Of a stretch of DNA of 63,248 nt, positions 7,353 to 16,323 are shown piece after piece; the first letter of the stretch is position 1; every line of letters begins with the position of its first letter. This DNA is from Ekhidna lutea. GTDB taxonomy: Bacteria; Bacteroidota; Bacteroidia; Cytophagales; Cyclobacteriaceae. The stretch is from NCBI RefSeq assembly GCF_900188325.1, contig NZ_FZPD01000008.1, forward strand, positions 1 to 63,248, read 5' to 3'. Both the position numbers and the translations under genes were made by a program. The notes below the pieces were generated by a model that was not told the DNA's origin, ran no database searches, and saw only the letters and a list, made by a program, of their open reading frames with translations.

Positions 7353-9950
7353 ATGCAAAGGCCCATCAAAACCCCGCCTAAATGGATGGATCGAATCCTG
7401 GAATGGTATTGTGCTGAATACTACCTGGAAGAAGTGCAGGGTGACCTTCATGAGTGGTACGCGCAATCCCAAGAGAATCAAACCTCCTTCCGTAATCTTA
7501 GGTACCTGATTAATATCGTCCGATATTTCTCCTTCGAACGGTCAAAAACATTTCAAAATATTATCCAACACCCACAATACTTATCTATGAAAAGCATCAT
7601 TAAAATCACATTCCGTAATCTTCGGAAAGACAAAATATCCGCTTTTATCAGGTTTGCTAATCTCGTGTTCGGTATTGGCGTATTCATGTTGGCATTAATC
7701 TATGCTGATTATGAGCTCAATTATGATCGGTTTCATACCAATGCCGATAATATCTATCGAATGGGACAGGATACCGGAGGTGACAGGGCCTGGGCTGCAG
7801 GCCCGTTTGGATTAGGGCCTTTTATTCAGGAGAATATCCCGGATGTAAAGCGGGTAGCAAGGTTTATTCCGGAGCGAAATACATGGATCAGCCATGAAGA
7901 CAAAAAGTTTTATGAACAGAATGTCTTCTATGCGGACTCATCAGTTTTTAATATGCTATCGTATGAAATGATCCAGGGCAATCCCAAAACCGCATTAAAG
8001 GATCCTTCTTCTATTGTGATTACCGAAAGCATGGCAAAAAAGTATTTTGGGAATGAAGACCCAATGGGTAAACGAATGCAGCTACTTGTTGATGGAGATG
8101 ATGCCAGTATTGTCACAGGTGTGATAAAAGATGTGCCAGATCAATCACATCTGCAGTTTGATTTTCTTCGATCCATCTATTCGTATGGCGATGAAGAGTA
8201 TCAAAGAAGTTGGAGAAACTACTTTGTTTATACCTATTTCGAAACCATCGACAATCCGGATTTTGATCGAATTGAGAACTTAATAAAGGAAGAGTTTTTT
8301 ACCCAATATAATGTTAGTGAGGAGCGAAAAGAGAAGTTTAAAACTGTACTCACACCGATTCACAGAATTCACCTATTTACTGATCAGGAAAAAGATGTAG
8401 CTGATCACGGTAATGTGTACACCATCTACATTTTGCTTTCTATTGGGACGTTTGTACTAATTATTTCATGCATCAACTTCGTCAACATCACCATCATAAA
8501 AGGACTGGATCGCTCAAAAGAAGTCGGTTTGAGAAAGACTGTTGGAGCAAGTAGAGGCAGCCTCGTAACCCAATTTTTATCCGAAAATCTGGTCTTATTG
8601 GTATTAGCAGGTTTGGGCAGTCTATTGCTACTCATTCTTATAGAACCGGCTGTTCAAAACTTTACCGGAAAGCAGGTTTCGCTCAATTTTATTGCGAATC
8701 CTATAATTGCTTTAGTGCTTTTAGGTATCATCTTGGGATTGGAATTATTGAGTGGTTTGTATCCGGCAATCCTGTTATCTAAGTTTAGACCAGCAGAAAT
8801 CCTTAACTCTTCAGAAAAGACATCTTCCCGCTTTAGCAAAGTCGGTTTTACACGTAAAACCCTGGTGATACTCCAGTTCAGTCTGTCCCTGATATTGATC
8901 ATCGGTTCTGTCGTAGTATCCAATCAAATGAACTACCTGCGAACGAAGCATCTGGGATTTGAGAAGGATCAGATTCTATTGCTTAAGCTCAACTATTCAT
9001 TAAGGCAAAAGGTTGAAACACTGGGAGAAATGATCAATGAAATTCCTGGAGTCAGTAATCATACCATCAGCAGCTCCGTGCCCGGATACCGAATCATGAT
9101 GGAAGGAGTTAGGAATTTAGGTGATCCGGAAAGGAGATATAGCAGGATACTTATAGTGGATGAAAATTTTCTCAATACCTACAATATGGATATTTCTTCA
9201 GGAGAAAATTTTACTCCTACAAGAAACGAAACAGAGTTTATCATCAATGAGTCCATGGCGGCACTTAGCTTCCCTGACCGAGATCCTATCGGTCAACAGT
9301 TGGTTTGGAATGATACCGGACGTGTGGTCGGAGTGGTAAAAGATTTTAATTTTCAATCACTTCATACCTCCATTGAGCCCCTGACCATGGTTAAATTCCC
9401 TGGAGATTCTTATGGTTATTTATCCATTCAATTCAATCCTGAGTCGGTTGAGAAAGTATTGTCTGGGATCGGCGATATAAGTGATGAACTATACCCGAAC
9501 CTGCCTGACATGGAGGTAGAATTTCTGGATTCACGCTTTGAGGAGCTTTATCAATCGGAAAATAAACTTCAGGTGATTATTGGTGTCTTCTGCTTGATGA
9601 CGATCTTTTTAACCATCTCAGGAGTATTTGGAGTGGCATCTTACAATGCACATAAAAAATCCAAAGAGATTGCAGTTAGAAAGGTACTCGGAGCTTCCTA
9701 TCCCGAAATGCTCTGGCAGTTACTGCAAGGTTTCTTGTACTTGCTGTTGATTGCAATCTGCATAGGTCTGCCCGGAGCTTTTATACTCTCAAAATGGTGG
9801 CTGAGAGATTTCGCCTACCAAACCGACATTCCTGTGGCCATGTTTGTCATTTCAGCAGTGGCTATGGTTTTGATCGTCCTGTTGACTTCAGGGTATATTT
9901 CCTCTAAAACTGCGCGAACGAATCCCGCAACGATCCTAAAGGATGAGTAA
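7353..9950 (+). CDS. FtsX/MacB-like ABC transporter permease with permease prefix domain
   Basis: About 865 residues. Residues 1-75 form a small soluble prefix domain (KWMDRILEWYCAEYYLEEVQGDLHEW), the 'permease prefix domain 2' type. A MacB-like unit follows: one membrane segment near residue 90, a periplasmic domain, and three segments around residues 360-480 with SKEVGLRKTVGAS. A second half has the same layout and SKEIAVRKVLGAS near the end. Such proteins usually work with a MacB-type ATPase, which is not encoded here. The start is placed at ATG 7353, directly after the PadR stop, rather than at the upstream in-frame ATG 7332, because homologues begin near this methionine. Confidence 0.88.
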   Translation: MQRPIKTPPKWMDRILEWYCAEYYLEEVQGDLHEWYAQSQENQTSFRNLRYLINIVRYFSFERSKTFQNIIQHPQYLSMKSIIKITFRNLRKDKISAFIRFANLVFGIGVFMLALIYADYELNYDRFHTNADNIYRMGQDTGGDRAWAAGPFGLGPFIQENIPDVKRVARFIPERNTWISHEDKKFYEQNVFYADSSVFNMLSYEMIQGNPKTALKDPSSIVITESMAKKYFGNEDPMGKRMQLLVDGDDASIVTGVIKDVPDQSHLQFDFLRSIYSYGDEEYQRSWRNYFVYTYFETIDNPDFDRIENLIKEEFFTQYNVSEERKEKFKTVLTPIHRIHLFTDQEKDVADHGNVYTIYILLSIGTFVLIISCINFVNITIIKGLDRSKEVGLRKTVGASRGSLVTQFLSENLVLLVLAGLGSLLLLILIEPAVQNFTGKQVSLNFIANPIIALVLLGIILGLELLSGLYPAILLSKFRPAEILNSSEKTSSRFSKVGFTRKTLVILQFSLSLILIIGSVVVSNQMNYLRTKHLGFEKDQILLLKLNYSLRQKVETLGEMINEIPGVSNHTISSSVPGYRIMMEGVRNLGDPERRYSRILIVDENFLNTYNMDISSGENFTPTRNETEFIINESMAALSFPDRDPIGQQLVWNDTGRVVGVVKDFNFQSLHTSIEPLTMVKFPGDSYGYLSIQFNPESVEKVLSGIGDISDELYPNLPDMEVEFLDSRFEELYQSENKLQVIIGVFCLMTIFLTISGVFGVASYNAHKKSKEIAVRKVLGASYPEMLWQLLQGFLYLLLIAICIGLPGAFILSKWWLRDFAYQTDIPVAMFVISAVAMVLIVLLTSGYISSKTARTNPATILKDE

Positions 9951-9979
9951 ATAACAGGGTAACTAAAATCAATAAAGTA

Positions 9980-12178
9980 CTATCCGACCATCTCAACCTG
10001 TACCTGCTCAGCACTTGAAAACGGCTGATGGTAGTAGCGCTGACCAGTTGCTTTGTATAAAGCATTGGCCAATGCGGCTGATATAGGTGGCAAGGATGGT
10101 TCACCCAGTCCGGTTGGATCGATTCCATTCTCTACAAAGAAGGTTTCAATTTCCAACGGAGCTTCACTGTTTCGAATAAGCTTGTAACCATTGAAGTTTT
10201 CTTGCTGAGGCTTTCCATCTTTGAATGTCAGTGTACTATACATCGCATGACCTATTCCATCAATGATACCTCCCTGGATTTGATTCAGGGCACCCTCCAC
10301 ATTCACAACAATACCACAATCCACCGCGCACCAAACTTTCTTGATTTTAAGGGCATTGCCGACCTTCTCGAGATCTACCACCTGTGCAACATAGGAATTG
10401 TGGCAGTAATAAGCAGACACGCCTCTAAATACTCCGGGCATCTCGGTTCCCCAGTTTGATTTCTCCCGAACGAGCTTCAACACACCCGCATATCTTTCCG
10501 GATCATAATCATTGGTTTCTCCAACCGGATCTTTAATCGCTCGATCAAATAGATTAAGTCTAAATTCTATCGGATCCTTTCCTGCAGCTTCCGCCACTTC
10601 GTCCATAAAAGATTGCTCAGCACCTGCAATGAAATTAGAACGCGGTGCTCGCCATGCTCCTGTTGAGATGTTTGTTGGTATACCTACCCGTTCGATTTTA
10701 AAATTGTCCACCGTTCCAGCCGGAAATCGATGTGGAAATAATGGATCGCTTGGGATTCCGGCACCTTTCGCCTGCCAGGAAAGTAAATTACCATTGTCAT
10801 CCAAAGACGCCTTGTAAGCCACACGATAGGCCGGTCGATATGTACCCTGAGTCATGTCATCCTCACGGGTGTAGACCAATTTAATTGGGGCTTGCATTTT
10901 CTGTGATATAGCTGCTGCTTCCAATCCGAAATTTCCATACAGTCTTCTTCCAAAGCCTCCTCCCATTCGGGTCATCTGAATCGAAACCTGGTCTTCAGTC
11001 ATCCCCAGAAGATCCATCGCTGAAAGCCGCAGATATTCCGGTGTTTGGACAGGTCCAACCAACTCAGCTTTATCGGCTGTTACATTGGCAAAGAAATTCA
11101 TTGGCTCCATGGTATTGTGAGCCAGAAAAGGAGCACTAAAAACACTCTCCACCACTTTTGCAGCTTTAATTGAAGCCTTATCCGGGTCACCATCTTTTCT
11201 TATTTCCTCTCCGGGTTTATCCAAAGCTTCTGACAATAATCTTAAATGATCCTCAGTATTCTCAGCAGGTGTGTCCTGCTCCCATTCTACTTTCAATGCC
11301 TTCTTCGCTTTCATCACCTGCCAGGTAGATTCACCAACTACCGCAATCAATTCCGTAAATGCATTCGTATCTGACCATTGCTTTTCCTTTGGTTCTGTAT
11401 TGATCACAATCACATCCTTAATACCAGGCATTGCCTTTGCTTCTGAATCGTCGTAAGACTTAATCTTCATACCAAAAGCCGGAGGATGAACAATCATAGC
11501 TGTGAGCATTCCTTCCTGCTCATAATCCAGCCCGAAGAGTGGCTTTCCGGTTACAATTTTCTTTGCATCAACATTCTTAATATTCCCTCCTATTAGCTTG
11601 AAGTCTGCATTGTCTTTCGTTTCTACTTCTGCAGGAATCTCCAGGGTTGCTGCTAATGAAGCTAACGCTCCATATCCAATTTTTCTATCACTTGCAGCAT
11701 GGATCACTTCACCCAAACTGGTCGTTAATTCGCTCACCGGTACTTCCCATTGTTTTGCGGCCGCCTCCATCATCATCCTGCGTCCGGTTGCACCAGCCAT
11801 ACGAAGGCTTTGCCATCCATGGCGGATCGATTGACTGCCTCCGGCCAGCTGACGATTGTATTTTATGGTGTTCAAATCCGCCTGCTCTACAATGACATTT
11901 TTCCAGTCGATATCCAGTTCCTCGGCTACAATTACAGGCATAGAGGTCTTCACATTTTGTCCGATCTCCGGATTGGGTGAATAAATGGTGACCGTTCCAT
12001 TCTCCCCTATTTTGATATATGCATTAATATCAAACCATTCTTCAGGTATTTGTGCATATTGTTCCTTAGGTGATGAGCATGAGGCCAGCCAACTGAATCC
12101 CAACATCATCCCTCCTCCTGCGGCTGCAGAAAGTTTCATAAATGAACGACGATTGATTTGTGTTCTAATGAGTGTCAT
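9980..12178 (-). CDS. molybdopterin-binding large subunit of an IorB-type hydroxylase
   Basis: A 732-residue xanthine-oxidase-family large subunit. It begins with a twin-arginine signal (NRRSFMKLSAAAGG) and a lipoprotein-like Cys (WLASCSS), so it is exported folded. Cofactor contacts are visible as GGGFGRRLYGNFGLEAA, and the catalytic glutamate sits in GLGEPSLPP at about residue 693. Length and signal fit isoquinoline 1-oxidoreductase beta-type enzymes, which use molybdopterin cytosine dinucleotide and oxidise aldehydes or N-heterocycles; the substrate here is unknown. The start is set at ATG 12178 because that puts the signal at the terminus. It lies 22 bases after the iron-sulfur subunit gene. 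Confidence 0.9.
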   Translation of the reverse strand: MTLIRTQINRRSFMKLSAAAGGGMMLGFSWLASCSSPKEQYAQIPEEWFDINAYIKIGENGTVTIYSPNPEIGQNVKTSMPVIVAEELDIDWKNVIVEQADLNTIKYNRQLAGGSQSIRHGWQSLRMAGATGRRMMMEAAAKQWEVPVSELTTSLGEVIHAASDRKIGYGALASLAATLEIPAEVETKDNADFKLIGGNIKNVDAKKIVTGKPLFGLDYEQEGMLTAMIVHPPAFGMKIKSYDDSEAKAMPGIKDVIVINTEPKEKQWSDTNAFTELIAVVGESTWQVMKAKKALKVEWEQDTPAENTEDHLRLLSEALDKPGEEIRKDGDPDKASIKAAKVVESVFSAPFLAHNTMEPMNFFANVTADKAELVGPVQTPEYLRLSAMDLLGMTEDQVSIQMTRMGGGFGRRLYGNFGLEAAAISQKMQAPIKLVYTREDDMTQGTYRPAYRVAYKASLDDNGNLLSWQAKGAGIPSDPLFPHRFPAGTVDNFKIERVGIPTNISTGAWRAPRSNFIAGAEQSFMDEVAEAAGKDPIEFRLNLFDRAIKDPVGETNDYDPERYAGVLKLVREKSNWGTEMPGVFRGVSAYYCHNSYVAQVVDLEKVGNALKIKKVWCAVDCGIVVNVEGALNQIQGGIIDGIGHAMYSTLTFKDGKPQQENFNGYKLIRNSEAPLEIETFFVENGIDPTGLGEPSLPPISAALANALYKATGQRYYHQPFSSAEQVQVEMVG

Positions 12179-12200
12179 AATGAATTTCTTTTGAGGTGAG

Positions 12201-12662
12201 TTAGGACATTTTAGAGGCTGCCGTCTTGATCGCCTGATTGATACGGATATAAGTTCCACATCGGCAAATGTTTCCATTCATTGCCTGGGAAATTTCCTCG
12301 TCAGAAGGATTTGAATTCTTTTCAAGGAATGCTGCCGCATTCATTATCTGACCCGCCTGACAATAGCCGCATTGTGGCACGTCATGCTCCAGCCACGCTT
12401 CCTGAACCGGATGGTCTCCGTCCTTTGACAACCCTTCTATGGTAGTCAATTCCATGTCTTTAACCGCCGATACGGGTAGCGAGCATGAACGAATCGCATT
12501 GCCATCTGCATGAATGGTGCAGGCACCACATGAAGCGATTCCGCACCCAAATTTCGTTCCGACAAGTTTTAGATGATCTCGCAAAACCCATAAAACGGGG
12601 GTATCCGAATCTACGTCTACCTGATGAGTTTTACCGTTTACTTTAATTGAAAAAGCGGCCAT
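12201..12662 (-). CDS. [2Fe-2S] subunit of the IorAB-type hydroxylase
   Basis: A 153-residue small subunit with both iron-sulfur clusters. The plant-ferredoxin-type cluster has Cys40, 45, 48 and 60 (GCGIASCGACTI), and the helical-domain cluster has Cys98, 101, 133 and 135 (QCGYCQAGQ, NICRCGTY). It passes electrons from the molybdenum site of the following large subunit to an acceptor. No FAD subunit or cytochrome gene is adjacent, as expected for IorAB-type enzymes. It has no signal and probably crosses the membrane as a passenger of its Tat-tagged partner. The start at ATG 12662 is the first before the domain; upstream codons to 12746 look non-coding. It diverges from the cysteine desulfurase gene over about 114 bases. 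Confidence 0.9.
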   Translation of the reverse strand: MAAFSIKVNGKTHQVDVDSDTPVLWVLRDHLKLVGTKFGCGIASCGACTIHADGNAIRSCSLPVSAVKDMELTTIEGLSKDGDHPVQEAWLEHDVPQCGYCQAGQIMNAAAFLEKNSNPSDEEISQAMNGNICRCGTYIRINQAIKTAASKMS

Positions 12663-12776
12663 GTTGGTATCATTTTTTGGTAAGGACATACAAATTAGTG
12701 AATTTCTATTCCAATGTCCAGACCACTTATGTAGACGGTTAATCAATTGTAGTATTTCGGTTTAATTTTAATTTCA

Positions 12777-13898
12777 ATGATTCAAAGAGCATATCTGGAC
12801 AATAACGCAACTACGCCCACTGATCCACGAGTGGTAAATGAAATGCTTCCTTACTTTTCTGAGAAGTTTGGGAATGCCTCCAGTCGCAACCACGCCTACG
12901 GATGGGAGGCGAAGGAAGCAGTGGATCATGCGAGAGAACAGGTAGCGGAATTGATTGGCGCCAATCCTAGTGAGATCATCTTTACCTCAGGAGCAACAGA
13001 ATCCAATAACCTGGCTTTGAAAGGACTATTGAATAAAGGGGATCATTTCATCACCTGTGCAACCGAGCATAAAGCCATTCTTGACCCGGCAGAATCCTTA
13101 GCAGCTCAAGGAATTGATGTTAAGGTACTATCTGTACAACCAGCTGGATTGCTTGAAATCAATGCATTTAAAAATGCAATTTCTGAACATACTCGATTGG
13201 TAAGCATCATGATGGCCAACAATGAGACAGGGTGCATCCAGCCCGTCAAAGAACTTTCAGCCATCATTCATTCCAATCAAGGGTTGTTTCATTCCGATGC
13301 AACACAGGCAGTAGGTAAAACACCAGTTGATGTGAATGAATTAGGTATTGACCTGATGTCCTTCTCAAGTCATAAGATGTATGGCCCAAAAGGAATTGGA
13401 GCGCTTTACATTCGGAAAGGTACTAAGGTTGGGTCGATCATCGAAGGAGGCGGACATGAACGAGGGATCCGCTCAGGCACTTTGAACGTTCCAGCTATCG
13501 TAGGATTCGGGAAGGCATGTGAATTGTGTAAGCAGGAAATGCAGGAAGCTGAAAAGATTAAAAGTCTCAGAGACAAATTGGAGCAATCCTTATTATCTAT
13601 CGAGGGGACTCAGCTGAATGGCGTAATAGAAAACAGGCTTCCGAATGTAACCAACATCGCTTTCACGGGTGTTGATGGCGAGCGATTGCTTCTTTCACTC
13701 AATGGACTGGCTGTTTCTCAGGGATCAGCATGCACGTCTGCTGTGGTCGAACCTTCGCATGTTTTAAAGGCCATGGGCATTCCTGATCAGTTGGCTAACT
13801 CCTCCCTTCGTTTTAGTCTGGGTAGATTTACTACAGAAGACGAAATTGATTTTGCCATCCAAAAAGTTACAGCAGCCGTCAACAAACTGAGCGCATGA
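12777..13898 (+). CDS. cysteine desulfurase, NifS/IscS family
   Basis: 373 residues of fold-type I PLP enzyme. The PLP lysine is Lys200 in SFSSHKMYGPKG, and the persulfide cysteine is Cys318 in SQGSACTSAVVEPSH, the long-loop NifS/IscS form. It opens with AYLDNNATTPTDPRV. Its 4-base overlap with xdhC-like and mocA-like genes, next to a xanthine-oxidase-type enzyme, suggests it makes the sulfur that is placed on the molybdenum cofactor rather than serving as the general Isc/Suf desulfurase. That assignment is contextual. Confidence 0.9.
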   Translation: MIQRAYLDNNATTPTDPRVVNEMLPYFSEKFGNASSRNHAYGWEAKEAVDHAREQVAELIGANPSEIIFTSGATESNNLALKGLLNKGDHFITCATEHKAILDPAESLAAQGIDVKVLSVQPAGLLEINAFKNAISEHTRLVSIMMANNETGCIQPVKELSAIIHSNQGLFHSDATQAVGKTPVDVNELGIDLMSFSSHKMYGPKGIGALYIRKGTKVGSIIEGGGHERGIRSGTLNVPAIVGFGKACELCKQEMQEAEKIKSLRDKLEQSLLSIEGTQLNGVIENRLPNVTNIAFTGVDGERLLLSLNGLAVSQGSACTSAVVEPSHVLKAMGIPDQLANSSLRFSLGRFTTEDEIDFAIQKVTAAVNKLSA

Positions 13899-15052
13899 GA
13901 GAATTAAAAACCATCATCGAAGCGTATAAGAAAGCTACTGCAGAAGGAATCAAAACTGTGCTTGCAACAGTGGTTCATGTGGATGGCTCGTCATATAGAA
14001 GACCCAGCGCAAGGATGTTAGTAGACGAACATGGAATCACGACCGGAGCTATAAGTGGTGGCTGTTTGGAAGGTGATGCGCTTAGAAAAGCCTTGCATGC
14101 GTTGGTTCAAAATAGGAATGTACTGATCTCTTATGATACCAGCGATGAAGCAGATGCGGTTGTGGGCGCTCAGCTTGGATGTGAAGGAATCATTCAGGTG
14201 CTGTTTGAGCCACTGGATGCTAATAATTCAATGAATCCGCTCAAGCTTTTGGAGCAAATCATTGGCTCACAAAAACCTTATGTCATGGTTACCCTCTTTA
14301 ACCTAAAAGACAGAAGAGGCGAGCAATCGGGATGTACTTTAATGTATAAGGAAGGTGAAAAAATTACCGGATCGATCGACAATCAGAAGCTTTACGATTC
14401 CATTCTTAATGACACTAATATCGTCTTCAAAGAAAAGCGATCGCTATTCAGAGCTTACGAGGATAATCAGACAACTCAAAACGCGTTTATTGAGTACTTC
14501 GCTCCAGCTGTTTCGTTAGTAATTGTTGGTGCCGGGAATGATACACAGGGACTGGCACTAATGGCCGAAACACTCGGATGGAATATCTATATCGTGGATG
14601 GCAGACCATCTCATGCGTCTGAATCACGTTTTGTCTCCTCCTGTCAAATCATTGTAGCCAAACCGGAAGAAGCCCTTCAAAACATCCCCATCAATGAGCA
14701 GACGGTCTTTGTGCTCATGACGCACAATTATCACTATGACCTTTCTATTCTCAAGTGCCTACTTCCATATGATCAAGTGCCTTACATCGGGATTTTAGGA
14801 CCGAAGAAGAAGTTCCAGCGTATGGTGGATGAGCTGAAAGAAAAAGGCATTGAAATCGCACAAGAACAACTGGATCGAATATATGCACCGATTGGTTTGG
14901 AAATTGGTGCAGAAACGCCCGAAGAGATAGCTATTTCTGTGTTGGCGGAGATCAATGCAGTTTTGAATGGTACCAAAGGAACATTCCTGCGAGATAAGCG
15001 AGGACCCATTCACACAAAAGAGAACACCCAATTTGATACCCTAAAGATTTGA
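13895..15052 (+). CDS. XdhC/CoxI family molybdenum cofactor insertion protein
   Basis: 385 residues. The N-terminal XdhC_CoxI domain shows VLATVVHVDGSSYRRPSARM and a GAISGGCLEGDAL motif with the conserved cysteine near residue 55. A C-terminal Rossmann domain begins at LVIVGAGNDTQGLA near residue 211 and ends with a GLEIGAETPEEIAISVLAEI segment. XdhC proteins bind sulfurated Moco and insert it into xanthine-oxidase-type enzymes, here presumably the divergently encoded IorAB pair. It overlaps the genes on both sides by 4 bases. Confidence 0.9.
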   Translation: MRELKTIIEAYKKATAEGIKTVLATVVHVDGSSYRRPSARMLVDEHGITTGAISGGCLEGDALRKALHALVQNRNVLISYDTSDEADAVVGAQLGCEGIIQVLFEPLDANNSMNPLKLLEQIIGSQKPYVMVTLFNLKDRRGEQSGCTLMYKEGEKITGSIDNQKLYDSILNDTNIVFKEKRSLFRAYEDNQTTQNAFIEYFAPAVSLVIVGAGNDTQGLALMAETLGWNIYIVDGRPSHASESRFVSSCQIIVAKPEEALQNIPINEQTVFVLMTHNYHYDLSILKCLLPYDQVPYIGILGPKKKFQRMVDELKEKGIEIAQEQLDRIYAPIGLEIGAETPEEIAISVLAEINAVLNGTKGTFLRDKRGPIHTKENTQFDTLKI

Positions 15053-15642
15053 AAGCCAATGAAAATATCGGACTCTTGGTTTTAGCTGCCGGTGCTTCCA
15101 GCAGGTTGGGTCAACCAAAGCAACTGGTCAAATTTGAAGATAAACCGCTACTCCAACACATCTTAGATATTGGGAAGGAAGTCAATGTGAATGAACGAGT
15201 ACTTGTCCTTGGCGCGAAAAGTGAACTCATTCAGGAAGTTATTATTCCGGGGGCTTTTAGCATCGTTCATAATTACGATTGGGAAAAAGGCATGAGTACC
15301 TCCATTAAGGTCGGGTTGAAAAGTCTACAAGAGAAGCATACCAACCTTAAACATGTGATCATCATGTTATCCGATCAGCCGTATGTAACTATTGAAATCA
15401 TCAATCAATTGATTGCAAGTCAGGATGACACTAAACCATGTATAACAACTTGCTCATATGCCAATCAAATGGGTGTTCCGGCTATTTTTAGTCATCATTT
15501 CTTCGCAGATTTATTGAAGTTGACTGGAGATCAGGGGGCCAGAAAACTCATTCAGCAAAAACTAGATCATGTGCGCACGATCCCATTCAGTAAAGGAGTG
15601 ATTGATATAGATACTCCGGACGATTTGGGAAAGCTGGAATGA
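15049..15642 (+). CDS. MocA-like nucleotidyltransferase (Moco cytidylyltransferase candidate)
   Basis: 197 residues with the MobA-like NTP-transferase fold: LLVLAAGASSRLGQPKQLVKF at the start, a DQPYV motif for metal and nucleotide near residue 111, and GDQGARKLIQ near residue 165. The signature is closer to MocA (adds CMP to Moco) than to MobA (adds GMP), which is encoded separately at 19416. An IorAB-type enzyme needs the cytosine form, so the pairing makes sense. The start is TTG at 15049, giving the same 4-base overlap seen upstream; no in-frame ATG is close. Confidence 0.82.
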   Translation: MKANENIGLLVLAAGASSRLGQPKQLVKFEDKPLLQHILDIGKEVNVNERVLVLGAKSELIQEVIIPGAFSIVHNYDWEKGMSTSIKVGLKSLQEKHTNLKHVIIMLSDQPYVTIEIINQLIASQDDTKPCITTCSYANQMGVPAIFSHHFFADLLKLTGDQGARKLIQQKLDHVRTIPFSKGVIDIDTPDDLGKLE

Positions 15643-15646
15643 TTCC

Positions 15647-15804
15647 TAATCCTAACTTTATCAAGCTTATATAAGAAGATACTGAAACAAGTTCAGTATG
15701 ACTTCTTGGTTAGAAAGTAGAAATAGAAATACTAGTCATTCTGAACCTGCCTACCGGCAAAGGCAGGTTTATTTCAGAATCTAAACTTGATAAAGTTAGG
15801 ATTA
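15647..15804. repeat. MITE-like palindromic element with 19-bp perfect ends
   Basis: The segment is bounded by a 19-base perfect inverted repeat: TAATCCTAACTTTATCAAG at 15647-15665 and its complement at 15786-15804. Inside are two more palindromes, ATACTGAA-ACAAG-TTCAGTAT and an ATTCTGAA...TTCAGAAT pair enclosing CCTGCC/GGCAGG. It fills the gap between convergent genes and overlaps the last 3 bases of the next one, so it may also serve as a two-way terminator. I recall similar CTGAA-containing palindromes dispersed in Bacteroidetes genomes, but could not check this. Confidence 0.6.
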
Positions 15805-16110
15805 AAGATCGTGTAGATCTTTCTCAATCAATAAAATCAATTCATCACCCTCATTTCGCCCTAGTTTTGTCTCTATTGCGAGTTTCTCAGCGTTTAACCA
15901 GGCATCTGATTCATCCTTCGGAATGGTGACGATCAAACAGTTCGTATCTAAAGAAGCATGAAAGGATTCACCTATTTCAAGCTGATAAACCAGCTTTTCC
16001 CTGCCCGGGAAAAGGAGCTCGTTTCTCACACTTCCATGTTCTTTAAGTTCCTGAACGTCCTGTTTACCTATCCGAATACGAATGGATGAATGATTGATTC
16101 TTAGTTTCAT
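15802..16110 (-). CDS. small conserved protein of the Moco cluster (DUF7009-like)
   Basis: A 102-residue soluble protein with an opening MKLRINHSSIRIRIGKQDV and an all-beta pattern resembling small proteins that accompany Moco genes in Bacteroidetes. I believe these are called DUF7009, but this is from memory. There is no cofactor motif, signal or cysteine pair; the sole cysteine is in DTNCLIV. It sits downstream of moeA on the same strand, after a 210-base gap holding repeats. Confidence 0.55.
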   Translation of the reverse strand: MKLRINHSSIRIRIGKQDVQELKEHGSVRNELLFPGREKLVYQLEIGESFHASLDTNCLIVTIPKDESDAWLNAEKLAIETKLGRNEGDELILLIEKDLHDL

Positions 16111-16135
16111 TGCAAGCTAAGCTTGATTTCAGTTA

Positions 16136-16258
16136 GTGAATATCCCCTTCAGGGGATTATAGGGGTGTTTTTGAGTATTCATAATGAGTAAAATAATCAT
16201 AAAACACCCTCCTAACCTCCGAAACGTCGGCCCGGCCTCAAGGGAGGAATTTCATCTT
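16136..16258. repeat. C/G-rich palindromic intergenic repeat
   Basis: The gap between moeA and the small gene contains CCCCTTCAGGGGATTATAGGGG and further on CACCCTCCTAACCTCC with AAGGGAGG, the same style of C-run/G-run palindromes found at 17526-17649, 22290-22320, 55521-55582 and 55966-56027. No open frame with coding character is seen. Assignment to a common repeat family is by eye. Confidence 0.4.
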
Positions 16259-16323
16259 AAAAATGGAACTTCTAATAAGCATTTTCTACATCATCTAATT
16301 ACGTAAAGCCTGCGTTTACTCTG

